Positions 7,397 to 14,859 are shown, counted from the stretch's first letter. The stretch is DNA of 24,455 nucleotides from CAZNTZ01 sp964576135 (GCA_964576135.1 CAZNTZ010000013.1:1-24455), one strand, 5' to 3'. Notes: generated from the sequence alone by a model not told the origin. Program-made: numbers and translations.

Positions 7397-8416
7397 ATGA
7401 ACAGCATTATTATATTTCTTGGATTATTAGCAATTCTTTACATAGGACGTGTGATAATTACGCCGCTGCTTTTGGCGGCTTTTATTTGGTATCTCACTAA
7501 TTCTATTTCGGCTTACTATCGTAAAGTATTACCATGGCAAAAATCGATTGCATCTGGTGCAGTTTCTTTAATATTATCAATCGCAACAATTTTTTGGTTA
7601 ATTTATGCATTTGTCACACAAATACAACCAATGTTTGCAGAATTGATTGCAAAAATGCCAGAAATTCAAATAAAACTGCACTCTATGTTGGATTATTTAC
7701 TGTCAAGTTTTGGTATGAAACTTGATCCATCTTCTATGCCAGATCTTGGAAGTGTATTCGCATCTATTGGAACTTCGGCCGCTGGAATCGCCACAACAAT
7801 TGGAATGGTTTTGGTTTATATTTTCTTTATGTTTGTAGAACAAAGCACTTTTGCAAAAAAAATGATTGCTATGTTCCCAGAAAAAAGAAAATTAAAGAAA
7901 ATGCGTTTTATTTTAAATTCGATTTCAGACAACATGAAAAAATACATGTTTATGAAAACGATGGTTTCTCTTTTAACTGCGGCTTTGTCTTATGCTTGGC
8001 TAAAATATCTTGGACTTGAATTCGCAGGTGTTTGGGCATTTGTAATCTTTATCATGAATTATATTCCAACATTCGGTGCAGTAATTTCATGTGCAGCACC
8101 AATTATGTTTTCTTTGATTGCATCAAATTCTGCGCAAATGCCAATCTTGGTCGCAATCGGTCTTATTGGAATTCAAATTGTACTTGGCAATATACTTGAA
8201 CCAAAATTGACTGGTAAAACACTTAATCTGTCTACTTTGGCAATTTTGATAAACTTAGTATTCTGGGGAATGCTTTGGGGGCCAGTTGGAATGTTTTTCA
8301 GCGTACCAATGCTTGTTGCTACATTTATAATTTGTGCACAATTTGACAAAACCAGATGGATTGCTGTATTACTTTCGGCAAATGGTGAAATTCCAGAGAA
8401 AGAAGACGATGAATAA
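7397..8416 (+). CDS. AI-2E family transporter (PerM/UPF0118)
   Basis: Integral membrane protein of the AI-2E exporter/PerM superfamily, whose members have been linked to autoinducer-2 export or Na+/H+ antiport; the substrate cannot be read here. The 339-residue length is usual. Two hydrophobic segments near the N-terminus (IIIFLGLLAILYIGRVIITP, then a second around 45-70) are followed by a long amphipathic region (about 75-130), then several more membrane segments. The family signature near the C-terminus is clear: GNILEPKLTGKTLNLSTLAI, then WGMLWGPVGMFFSVPM. ATG 7397 follows the preceding stop by 3 bases; the weak AAGAA before it suggests coupling. A terminator begins at the stop codon. Confidence 0.9.
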   Translation: MNSIIIFLGLLAILYIGRVIITPLLLAAFIWYLTNSISAYYRKVLPWQKSIASGAVSLILSIATIFWLIYAFVTQIQPMFAELIAKMPEIQIKLHSMLDYLLSSFGMKLDPSSMPDLGSVFASIGTSAAGIATTIGMVLVYIFFMFVEQSTFAKKMIAMFPEKRKLKKMRFILNSISDNMKKYMFMKTMVSLLTAALSYAWLKYLGLEFAGVWAFVIFIMNYIPTFGAVISCAAPIMFSLIASNSAQMPILVAIGLIGIQIVLGNILEPKLTGKTLNLSTLAILINLVFWGMLWGPVGMFFSVPMLVATFIICAQFDKTRWIAVLLSANGEIPEKEDDE

Positions 8417-8440
8417 AATCCCACAAAATGTGGGATTTTT
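8415..8440. terminator. Hairpin terminator after the AI-2E transporter gene
   Basis: Eleven-base-pair stem: 8415-8425 (AAAATCCCACA) with 8429-8439, loop AAA, then T's. The A-rich left arm gives a short T tract on the minus strand, so it could also serve dnaJ, which ends at 8525. Positions 8441-8524 between it and the dnaJ stop hold nothing I can identify. Confidence 0.85.
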
Positions 8441-8524
8441 TATCTTTGATTGTATGTTTTATCTAGTTTTAAACAAATTCCTTCAAATCGTTTACTTGTA
8501 ATTATTTTTATATCAAATCTTTTA

Positions 8525-9637
8525 TTAAGCTTTGTTAAAATCTTCGAGCGCTTTTTTCTGGGCTTTGGAAAGTTTAGTTGGTACAATTGTAGATATATTT
8601 ATATACAAATCTCCAAAATCACCGCCACGCCCTGTTGGCATTCCGCGGTCTCGAATTCGTAAATTTTCACCAACCTGTGTACCACTTGGGATTTTTACAT
8701 CAAGTTTTTTACCAGCAATTGTTTCAATTTCGATTTCGCCTCCCAGCGCAAGTGTCGCAAACGGCACTTCTGCATTCATAATTAAATTTGCGCCGTCACG
8801 TTCAAACTTTTTATCCTGACGAACACGAACATCAATATAAAAATCACCAGATTTACCACCAAATGGCGCAGCTTCGCCCTGACCATGAATACGAATACGT
8901 GTCCCATCTTGAACGCCTGCAGGAATCTCAACATCAAGTGTTCTATTTTTATTAACAACACCATAACCATTACATTCACTGCATTTCTTTTTTATTATCC
9001 GCCCCATTCCATGACAATCTGGACATGTTGATTCATTAACAAAAATTCCTCTGCGTGACATCACTGAACCGGAACCACCACAAGTTTCGCAAACAGGCGC
9101 TGTCTTACCATCTGATGTTCCGTGACCATCGCACTTATCACATTTTACTGCTGTGCTGAATTTTATTGTTTCTGTTTTTCCAAAATAAGCTGTTTTTAAA
9201 TCTATTTCTATTTCATGTAATAAATCGCGACCAGCCGAAGATCTGCCTTGGGCGCGACCATTGCGTCCAGTATTTATTCCAAAACCGCGCAAGACTTCGT
9301 CCATCATATCCTGCATATCTGCGCCGCCCATACCACCAAAATCAAAACCAAAACCGCCGCCGCCCCCGAATGGATTACCATTAAATCCACCTGATCCGGC
9401 ACTTGCCCCGTTTCCACCTGCAAATGCAGACTCGCCATAACGATCATATGCGCTTCGTTTTTGCGGATCTTTCAAAATATCAAAAGCATTATTTATTTCT
9501 TTAAATTTTTCTTCGGCTTCTTTGTTACCCTGATTACGATCAGGGTGATGTTGCATTACAAGTTTATGATAAGCCTTTTTAATTTCAGCATCTGTTGCAT
9601 TTTTTGCAACGCCGAGTATTTTGTATGGGTCAGACAT
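8525..9637 (-). CDS. dnaJ: DnaJ (Hsp40) co-chaperone
   Basis: Co-chaperone that binds unfolded protein and stimulates DnaK ATPase. The 370-residue type I DnaJ has a J-domain (1-70) with HPD at 31-33, a Gly/Phe-rich linker (about 72-130), four CxxCxGxG zinc repeats (Cys166/169, 183/186, 205/208, 219/222) and C-terminal substrate-binding domains with GDLYI near the end. All zinc ligands are present and the length is typical. ATG 9637 is preceded by a weak GAAG region. dnaK is not in the window: the upstream neighbour is a lipoprotein gene on the same strand, separated by a terminator. I saw no CIRCE inverted repeat and no convincing sigma-32 promoter. Confidence 0.97.
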   Translation of the reverse strand: MSDPYKILGVAKNATDAEIKKAYHKLVMQHHPDRNQGNKEAEEKFKEINNAFDILKDPQKRSAYDRYGESAFAGGNGASAGSGGFNGNPFGGGGGFGFDFGGMGGADMQDMMDEVLRGFGINTGRNGRAQGRSSAGRDLLHEIEIDLKTAYFGKTETIKFSTAVKCDKCDGHGTSDGKTAPVCETCGGSGSVMSRRGIFVNESTCPDCHGMGRIIKKKCSECNGYGVVNKNRTLDVEIPAGVQDGTRIRIHGQGEAAPFGGKSGDFYIDVRVRQDKKFERDGANLIMNAEVPFATLALGGEIEIETIAGKKLDVKIPSGTQVGENLRIRDRGMPTGRGGDFGDLYINISTIVPTKLSKAQKKALEDFNKA

Positions 9638-9674
9638 TTTATTTCTTCGTTTTAATTAATTTTGTGTCTATGAA

Positions 9675-9708
9675 GATATAATTATAAAACATATAAAATC
9701 AAGACCAA
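9675..9708 (-). promoter_or_regulatory. Possible dnaJ promoter region
   Basis: Two weak readings on the minus strand: TTGATT (rc 9697-9702), 16 bases, TATATC (rc 9675-9680); or TTGGTC (rc 9703-9708), 16 bases, TATAAT (rc 9681-9686). The A/T-rich sequence makes chance matches likely. Confidence 0.35.
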
Positions 9709-9712
9709 ATAT

Positions 9713-9734
9713 AAAAAAACCGCCGTTTGGCGGG
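9713..9734 (-). terminator. Terminator of the small lipoprotein gene
   Basis: On the minus strand CCGCC / GGCGG arms (9729-9733 and 9720-9724) with a four-base loop, followed by seven T's (rc of 9713-9719). It separates the lipoprotein gene from dnaJ. Confidence 0.85.
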
Positions 9735-9742
9735 ATTATTTT

Positions 9743-10117
9743 TTATCTGGATTTCTGATTATTTTTCTTAATCTCTATTATTCTCCAAAATTTTTCGTTC
9801 AAACGCTTCTCAACTTTTACTATATCTCCGACAGATAATTTAATATCACGTGTCTGTTCCCCTAAAACCGGAGTACCATTCAAGCCTATTTCTCTGGTAG
9901 CTTCGACATCAGGTATTGAATCACCATTTGTATCGACGCTTACGAACTGTGTACTTCCATAAGGTGCTTTTTCTGCAGAAACAACTAAACCATTTGGAGC
10001 CCTGGTTTCGTATGAAACCACAGAACCCTTTACAGGCGCAGAATTATCGCAAGACGTCAAGACATAAGAAAATGTTATAGCCGTGCTAATTAAAAATAAG
10101 CTTTTGAATTTATTCAT
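9743..10117 (-). CDS. Small lipoprotein with a calcium-loop-like motif, function unknown
   Basis: The 124-residue product has a lipoprotein signal peptide ending in LTSC, so Cys23 is the likely lipidated residue and the only cysteine. Residues 62-71 (DTNGDSIPDVE region) have the Asp/Asn spacing of calcium-binding loops found in EF-hand-like and thrombospondin type 3 repeats. The C-terminal part (LSVGDIVKVEKRLNEKFWRI) looks like beta-strand, as in small OB/SH3-like folds. I do not recognise the family. The start has AAAAGG upstream, a possible own promoter at 10140-10168 and a terminator just after the stop. It most likely sits in the envelope; ligand and role are unknown. Confidence 0.8.
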   Translation of the reverse strand: MNKFKSLFLISTAITFSYVLTSCDNSAPVKGSVVSYETRAPNGLVVSAEKAPYGSTQFVSVDTNGDSIPDVEATREIGLNGTPVLGEQTRDIKLSVGDIVKVEKRLNEKFWRIIEIKKNNQKSR

Positions 10118-10139
10118 AAAAAAACCTTTTGTTTTCTAA

Positions 10140-10168
10140 ACTGTAATACCAAATATTAAAATTGTCAA
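10140..10168 (-). promoter_or_regulatory. Probable promoter of the small lipoprotein gene
   Basis: Minus strand: consensus TTGACA (rc of 10163-10168), 17 bases, TACAGT (rc of 10140-10145). It starts 1 base after the stop of the cysteine-rich ORF. Confidence 0.5.
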
Positions 10169-10169
10169 C

Positions 10170-10379
10170 TTATCTTGTTTTACAATAAAGTGCCTGCGAG
10201 CAGTTTTTACGCTCTTTACAAACTCGCCATTTGCCTACATTCACTAAATTAACTGAACACGATTTTGCAATCGCATCACATTTGGCGCCACAATACTGTA
10301 TTTTACATCTGCCATCGTAAAAATCATAAAATCTGCATAAAGTATAGCCTGGACAAAAATAAGGATTAAAAATTGGCAT
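10170..10379 (-). CDS. Cysteine-rich 69-residue ORF, function unknown
   Basis: Nine cysteines in 69 residues (9, 15, 25, 30, 34, 41, 54, 60, 66), with CxxxC at 30-34. No signal peptide or membrane segment is visible, and an in-frame stop lies directly before the ATG, so the start cannot move upstream. No Shine-Dalgarno sequence precedes it. In favour of a real gene: a near-consensus promoter (TTGACA, 16 bases, TAAAAT) ends about 20 bases before the ATG, and the codons resemble those of neighbouring genes. The pattern could suit metal binding (cytoplasmic) or disulfides (if exported by another route). It could also be the tail of a decayed secreted protein. Confidence 0.42.
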   Translation of the reverse strand: MPIFNPYFCPGYTLCRFYDFYDGRCKIQYCGAKCDAIAKSCSVNLVNVGKWRVCKERKNCSQALYCKTR

Positions 10380-10401
10380 TTATTTATATTTGTTTTCTAT
10401 G

Positions 10402-10429
10402 ATTTTAGACAAAATAAAACAAATGTCAA
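10402..10429 (-). promoter_or_regulatory. Near-consensus promoter upstream of the cysteine-rich ORF
   Basis: Minus strand: TTGACA (rc of 10424-10429), 16 bases, TAAAAT (rc of 10402-10407). Predicted transcription start near 10395, giving a leader of about 16 bases. It lies in the gap before parE; no clear plus-strand promoter for parE was found. Confidence 0.55.
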
Positions 10430-10496
10430 TATTTTATATAAATTTAGTCTACTTTCTCACTTGCGAGCGCGAGAAAAATCGTTTAACCTGCGACCC

Positions 10497-12479
10497 ATGG
10501 CAAACGATAATAAATCTTATAATGCATCAGATATTCAAGTACTTGAAGGCTTGGAACCGGTTCGTCTTCGCCCTGGTATGTATATTGGCGGCACAGACGA
10601 GAAAGCGTGGCATCATTTACCAATTGAAATTTTAGACAACTCGGTCGACGAAGCTGTGGCTGGTTTTGCAAAAAAAATTACAGTGAATTTAATTGATTCT
10701 AAAACAATCGAAATTACAGATGATGGGCGCGGCATTCCAGTTGATGAACATCCAAAATATCCTGGTAAATCTGCAATGGAGATTATTTTCACAACATTGC
10801 ATTCGGGTGGAAAGTTTAACAACAATGTTTATAAAACATCTGGTGGACTTCATGGTGTCGGCAGTGCAGTTGTAAATGCACTTTCGTCACAAACAATCGT
10901 TTCAGTTTCGCGCGATGGATATAATTGGACAATGGAATTTTCACGTGGAAAACCAGTTGGGCAAATTGTTAAGACAGAATCTGCAAGTGCAAAACAACAA
11001 GGTACACGTGTTCGTTTTACATTGGACGACCAAATTTTTGGACCAGCAGCTGCATTCAAACCGATAAAAATTTATCGTTTGGCGCGCGCAAAGGCTTTTT
11101 TATCACGTGGCGTAAAAATTGAATTCATTTGTAATCCTGAATTGATTACCGAAGACATGAATTTACCATCAAACGCTAATTTTTATTATCCAAATGGTGT
11201 TGCCGATTTCTTAGAAGAAAAAACAAATAATAAACCACACATTCTGCCACGTATATTTTCTGGTAATGTTGATTTTCCAGATGATGCCGGTCGTATAGAA
11301 TGGGCAATTACATTTTTAACTGATGAAAACGGTGCTGCATCTGACGATGGATTCTTTGCATCTTACTGTAATACAATCGCAACGATTGATGGTGGAACAC
11401 ACGAATCTGGTTTTAAATCTGCGATTACACGTGGTCTTAAAACATATGCAGAAAAAGTTGGAAACAAAGCCGGGGCAAATATTATTGGCGAAGATGTTTT
11501 TGATTCGGCCGCTGCTATTGTTTCTGTGTTTTATAAGACCCCTCAATTCTTGGGACAAACCAAAGAAAAATTATCTAATCCCGAAGTTGCGCGTTACACC
11601 GAATCGGCATTGCGTGACCCATGGGATATGTTTCTGGCTGGGGATCCAAAAACAGCAAACACTTTACTTGATTTCGTAATAAATTTGGCAAACGCACGTA
11701 TAAAAACAAAACAAGTCAAAGATATCGCACGTAAAACACCGACAAAACGTGCACGTATGCCTGCAAAATTATCTGATTGTTCGAAACACGGTGTTGCTGG
11801 TACAGAATTATTCTTGGTCGAAGGCGAATCAGCCGGTGGCACAGCACGCCAAGCACGTGATCGTGCAACCCAAGCAATCATGCCGCTACGCGGTAAAGTT
11901 TTGAATGTTATGTCAAACAATGATGAAAAATTCGGCGCGAACAAAGAATTAAACGAATTGATTGATATTATTGGTGCCGGCACTGTCAAAGATTGGATGG
12001 ATGATAAATTACGTTATGAAAAAATTATCATTATGACCGATGCTGACGTTGATGGATCACACATAGCATCATTGTTGATGACGTTCTTTTACCAATATAT
12101 GCCCCAGTTGATTTACGGCGGACATTTATATTTATCGTGTCCACCACTTTACAAAGTAACTCATGGTACTGAATCAATGTATGTTGATTCTGACGAAGAT
12201 TTGGAAGAATTAAAAGCTGGTAAATTCAAAGGTAAAAAAATAGAAATTTCTCGATTCAAAGGACTTGGGGAAATGATGCCGAATCAGTTAAAAGAAACGA
12301 CTATGTCACCAAAGACTCGCAGACTTATTCGCGTTGAATTACCACCCAAAACCGAAGAAGGTTTCGAAGATACCGCTGCTACGAAAAATTTAGTGACTGA
12401 ACTGATGGGTAAAAAGCCAGAGTTTAGATTCAAATTCATTACAGAACATGCCAGGTTTGTCAAAGATGTATTTGTATAA
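10497..12479 (+). CDS. parE: ParE, DNA topoisomerase IV subunit B
   Basis: ATPase subunit of topoisomerase IV, which with ParC decatenates daughter chromosomes. The 660-residue product has the GHKL ATPase motifs EILDNSVDEA (Glu44 base, Asn47 Mg ligand), DDGRGIP (from Asp75) and GGLHGVG (116-122), then the transducer region, and the TOPRIM domain with EGESAGG (from Glu442) and DADVDG (Asp515, 517, 519). YIGGTDEKAWHHL and FKGLGEMMPNQLKETTM indicate ParE rather than GyrB, whose counterpart reads QRYKGLGEM and which is usually longer. ATG 10497 is chosen because MANDNKS begins there and the extra 12 codons upstream look non-conserved; there is no Shine-Dalgarno sequence at either site. A terminator follows at once. 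Confidence 0.93.
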   Translation: MANDNKSYNASDIQVLEGLEPVRLRPGMYIGGTDEKAWHHLPIEILDNSVDEAVAGFAKKITVNLIDSKTIEITDDGRGIPVDEHPKYPGKSAMEIIFTTLHSGGKFNNNVYKTSGGLHGVGSAVVNALSSQTIVSVSRDGYNWTMEFSRGKPVGQIVKTESASAKQQGTRVRFTLDDQIFGPAAAFKPIKIYRLARAKAFLSRGVKIEFICNPELITEDMNLPSNANFYYPNGVADFLEEKTNNKPHILPRIFSGNVDFPDDAGRIEWAITFLTDENGAASDDGFFASYCNTIATIDGGTHESGFKSAITRGLKTYAEKVGNKAGANIIGEDVFDSAAAIVSVFYKTPQFLGQTKEKLSNPEVARYTESALRDPWDMFLAGDPKTANTLLDFVINLANARIKTKQVKDIARKTPTKRARMPAKLSDCSKHGVAGTELFLVEGESAGGTARQARDRATQAIMPLRGKVLNVMSNNDEKFGANKELNELIDIIGAGTVKDWMDDKLRYEKIIIMTDADVDGSHIASLLMTFFYQYMPQLIYGGHLYLSCPPLYKVTHGTESMYVDSDEDLEELKAGKFKGKKIEISRFKGLGEMMPNQLKETTMSPKTRRLIRVELPPKTEEGFEDTAATKNLVTELMGKKPEFRFKFITEHARFVKDVFV

Positions 12480-12484
12480 AAAAT

Positions 12485-12506
12485 CCCGCATACGCGGGTT
12501 TTTTTA
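12485..12506 (+). terminator. Terminator of parE
   Basis: CCCGC (12485-12489) and GCGGG (12494-12498) arms with a four-base loop ATAC, followed by seven T's from 12499. Confidence 0.9.
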
Positions 12507-12515
12507 TGATATAAT
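12507..12515 (+). promoter_or_regulatory. Extended -10 promoter of the aldolase gene
   Basis: TGATATAAT directly downstream of the parE terminator T-tract. No -35 hexamer is recognisable because that position is the terminator stem. Predicted leader about 15 bases, carrying AAAGGA. Confidence 0.6.
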
Positions 12516-12536
12516 TTTCCGGTAAAGGATTAAATT

Positions 12537-13487
12537 ATGAAATATACAGATCTTGGTTTAGTAAATACAAATAAAATGCTGCAAGAGGCACTGGCCGGGG
12601 GTTACGCCGTGCCAGCATTCAATTTTAACAACCTGGAACAGATCCAAGCAATTATTGCTGCATGTGCAGTAACGCAAAGTCCTGTTATTTTACAGGTATC
12701 ATCTGGGGCACGAAAATATGTTGGTCCAACATTGCTCGCACATTTGGCGCGCGGCGCAACAGAATATTCGAGTGAGCTGGGCGGCAAAGCCCCAATCGCC
12801 CTGCACCTTGATCATGGTGCGGATTTCCAAATTTGCAAAGATTGTATTGATATGGGTTTTTCATCTGTAATGATTGATGGCAGTCATTTACCATTTGATG
12901 AAAACGTCGAAATATCAAAACAAGTTGCAGATTACGCACATAAATATGATGTTTCTGTAGAAGCAGAACTGGGTGCACTGGCCGGTGTCGAAGAAGATGT
13001 TTCTTCGGAAAAATCACATTATACAAACCCCGAAGATGTTATCCGATTCGTTAACGCAACTGGAATTGATTCACTTGCTATATCAATTGGAACCAGTCAC
13101 GGTGCGTATAAAATGAAATCGACATCTGATACTCTGCGATTCGATATTTTGCAAGAAATCGCAAATAAAATGCCGGTATTCCCACTTGTTCTGCATGGTG
13201 CATCATCTGTTCCCCAAGAACTTGTGACCGAAATAAACAAATTTGGTGGCGCATTAGTTGGTGCACGTGGTATCCCCGAAGAACAATTGATTCGTGCACG
13301 TCAGATGAATATTTGCAAAATCAACGTAGATTCCGATTCGCGCCTGGCTTTTACTGCCGGTGTCAGACAAGTTTTGACAGAAAGACCAGATGTGTTTGAT
13401 CCACGAACATATCTGACAGTCGCACGTGATAAAATGCGCGAACTTTATATAGAAAAAATCAAAGTTGTAATGGGCAGCGGTAAATAA
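12537..13487 (+). CDS. fba: Class II fructose-bisphosphate aldolase
   Basis: Zinc-dependent aldolase that splits fructose 1,6-bisphosphate to glyceraldehyde-3-phosphate and dihydroxyacetone phosphate, or the reverse in gluconeogenesis. The 316-residue product contains AFNFNNLEQ (28-36), HLDHGAD (90-96; Asp92 catalytic, His93 zinc), VMIDGSHLPF (111-120), VEAELGALAG (141-150), SIGTSHGAYK (183-192; His188 zinc) and LVLHGASSVP (217-226; His220 zinc), the full active-site set. Length is within the family range. AAAGGA precedes the ATG at 12537. It is a single-gene unit, convergent with nrnC only 4 bases away; there is no obvious hairpin in that gap, so the two transcripts may overlap. Confidence 0.95.
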   Translation: MKYTDLGLVNTNKMLQEALAGGYAVPAFNFNNLEQIQAIIAACAVTQSPVILQVSSGARKYVGPTLLAHLARGATEYSSELGGKAPIALHLDHGADFQICKDCIDMGFSSVMIDGSHLPFDENVEISKQVADYAHKYDVSVEAELGALAGVEEDVSSEKSHYTNPEDVIRFVNATGIDSLAISIGTSHGAYKMKSTSDTLRFDILQEIANKMPVFPLVLHGASSVPQELVTEINKFGGALVGARGIPEEQLIRARQMNICKINVDSDSRLAFTAGVRQVLTERPDVFDPRTYLTVARDKMRELYIEKIKVVMGSGK

Positions 13488-13491
13488 AAAA

Positions 13492-14115
13492 TTATTTTGG
13501 GTTATATCCAAAAATATCGCGTTCACCCCAATCCATATCCAATTCGCATCTGGTTGGTAAAAATGCAAAACATTTATTTGCCATATCCAGGCGGTTTTTG
13601 TCACGCAAAGTATCCGCCAAAACGCGTTTCAAATCATGCAAATAAAGCACGTCTGTCGCTGCATATTTTTGTTGTTTCAGTGTCAACTTTTTCGTCCAAT
13701 CGCTGCAACATTCTTCTTTATCAATTTCAATTTTAAATATTTCTTTTAATGCGTTTGCCAGTGTATGCCCTTTTTTTGGACGCGACAACAGAACACCAAT
13801 TTTTGTGCAGAAAACAGGCATTGCCCAAACACCCAATCGTTTATAAATCATCAACAAATCCATGCGTGCATAATGAAAAATTTTAACCGATTTTGGGTTA
13901 TATAAAACACGCGTCAAATTTGGATATTCATTATTATCACGTATTTGAATCAGGTAAAAATCGTCACTGCCGGATGCCCTGATTTGAACCAAACAAAGTT
14001 TATCAGAATGAACGTCAATTCCTGTTAATTCAGTATCAACCGCTAATTCATCCGACAACATCAGAGTATTCATTTGAACAGATGTTAAATCAGTTTGTTG
14101 ATAAATAATATTCAT
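13492..14115 (-). CDS. nrnC: NrnC-type 3'-5' exoribonuclease (short alphaproteobacterial RNase D family)
   Basis: DEDDy exonuclease. The 207-residue product has Asp27 and Glu29 (AVDTEL), Asp86 in FHYARMDLLMI, and Tyr151/Asp155 in YAATDVLYLHDL, so all five catalytic positions are present. It lacks the HRDC domain of E. coli RNase D. Its size, the KCFAFLPTRCELD stretch and the DIFG ending match NrnC-like proteins of alphaproteobacteria; NrnC of Bartonella (established knowledge) degrades very short RNA and substitutes for Orn. The ATG at 14115 overlaps the ruvX stop by one base (TAATG), indicating translational coupling. NrnC versus another short RNase D homologue cannot be fully separated by eye. 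Confidence 0.85.
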   Translation of the reverse strand: MNIIYQQTDLTSVQMNTLMLSDELAVDTELTGIDVHSDKLCLVQIRASGSDDFYLIQIRDNNEYPNLTRVLYNPKSVKIFHYARMDLLMIYKRLGVWAMPVFCTKIGVLLSRPKKGHTLANALKEIFKIEIDKEECCSDWTKKLTLKQQKYAATDVLYLHDLKRVLADTLRDKNRLDMANKCFAFLPTRCELDMDWGERDIFGYNPK

Positions 14116-14531
14116 TATTGCGCCCTTTTTATAACTGCAATCGCGTTTTCTAAAATCAATGCTGCGGCAATTGAATCTATATCTTTATCACGCCCAGCAA
14201 GCTCTGCTGCTTCTGCACTGGTTAAGTTTTCTTCGATAAATATAATTGGTAAATTTGTTAACAAAGCAAGATTATCTGCAAATTTATTAACATGTGATGT
14301 GGTTTCAGATTCGCTGCCATCGCTGTGCAGCGGCAGACCAACGACAATTCCGACGATATTTTCGTCTTTTATCACTTGGGTAATATCTTCTGCTGATTTT
14401 ACATTGAATTTTGGGAATACAAATACCTGACGTTCATCACTGATAGCAAGCCCAATCCGGCGAGCACCCCAATCAACCCCTAAAAGTCTGCCCACACGTG
14501 GAAAATTCTTGAAATCCGCCAATATTGACAT
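14115..14531 (-). CDS. ruvX: RuvX/YqgF, putative Holliday junction resolvase / pre-16S rRNA nuclease
   Basis: RNase H-fold nuclease; in E. coli YqgF is implicated in maturing the 5' end of 16S rRNA, and it was earlier proposed as a resolvase. The 138-residue product has LLGVDWGARRIGLAISD (Asp20), VVGLPLHSDGSES, IIFIEENLTSAEA and DKDIDSIAAALILE. The third motif normally reads DERLTT/S; here it is EENLTS, so the usual Arg is Asn. ATG 14531 is chosen because AAAGGCG precedes it and homology begins there; the frame stays open far upstream but that part is gatC antisense. It is divergent from gatC with a 34-base gap. Confidence 0.92.
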   Translation of the reverse strand: MSILADFKNFPRVGRLLGVDWGARRIGLAISDERQVFVFPKFNVKSAEDITQVIKDENIVGIVVGLPLHSDGSESETTSHVNKFADNLALLTNLPIIFIEENLTSAEAAELAGRDKDIDSIAAALILENAIAVIKRAQ

Positions 14532-14537
14532 TATAAT
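14509..14537 (+). promoter_or_regulatory. Promoter of the gat operon, inside the 5' end of ruvX
   Basis: TTGAAA at 14509-14514, 17 bases, TATAAT at 14532-14537. Predicted start near 14544, leader about 22 bases. The -35 and spacer lie in ruvX codons. Confidence 0.7.
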
Positions 14538-14550
14538 CGCCTTTGATTTA

Positions 14551-14579
14551 ATCATAGGACACACAATGTCGTTTAGCAA
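14551..14579 (-). promoter_or_regulatory. Promoter of ruvX-nrnC, overlapping the 5' end of gatC
   Basis: Minus strand: TTGCTA (rc of 14574-14579), 17 bases, TATGAT (rc of 14551-14556). Predicted start near 14544, about 13 bases before the ruvX ATG, just taking in AAAGGCG. Its -35 lies in gatC codons. Confidence 0.5.
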
Positions 14580-14859
14580 GCAACAACTACAAAAATTCGC
14601 CCATCTCATAAGAATTGAAATTTCAGATGAAAAGTTAGAACAGATGAAGATTGATTCTGTTATTGAATGGCTGGATAAATTACAACAAATTAATACCAAT
14701 GGGGTTACACCGATGCTGAGTCCTTCTGAGCACGATCTCCCTATGCGCAGCGATGTTGTGACTGATGGCAATATGCGTGATTCGGTTTTGGCAAATGTTC
14801 CAGATGACGCTGGGAAATCACGTGGATATTTCGCAGTACCAAAAGTTATCGAAGATTAA
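14566..14859 (+). CDS. gatC: GatC, Asp/Glu-tRNA amidotransferase subunit C
   Basis: Small subunit that stabilises GatA in the GatCAB complex, which amidates misacylated Glu-tRNA(Gln) and/or Asp-tRNA(Asn) where GlnRS or AsnRS is missing. The 97-residue product has the family's N-terminal helices (KFAHLIRIEISDEKLEQM) and the C-terminal PMRSDVVTDGNMRDSVLANV and FAVPKVIED belts. ATG 14566 follows a TAGGA sequence; an upstream in-frame ATG at 14509 would read back through the promoter and into ruvX antisense, so it is rejected. First gene of the gat operon; unusually, gatA does not follow directly. Confidence 0.95.
   Translation: MSFSKQQLQKFAHLIRIEISDEKLEQMKIDSVIEWLDKLQQINTNGVTPMLSPSEHDLPMRSDVVTDGNMRDSVLANVPDDAGKSRGYFAVPKVIED

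Noticed and set aside
9640..9740. A CIRCE element or sigma-32 promoter for dnaJ
   Set aside because: No TTAGCACTC/GAGTGCTAA pair was seen and no convincing heat-shock box; only weak vegetative-like matches.
10461..10496. An upstream in-frame ATG that would add 12 residues to ParE
   Set aside because: The added residues do not resemble a ParE N-terminus, and MANDNKSYNASDIQVLEGLE starts at 10497 as in the family. Neither site has a ribosome-binding sequence, so this is a judgement.
14532..14771. A longer RuvX reading from 14771
   Set aside because: The additional 80 residues are the antisense of gatC, contain many Cys and Ser, and lack homology; the good ribosome-binding site is before 14531.
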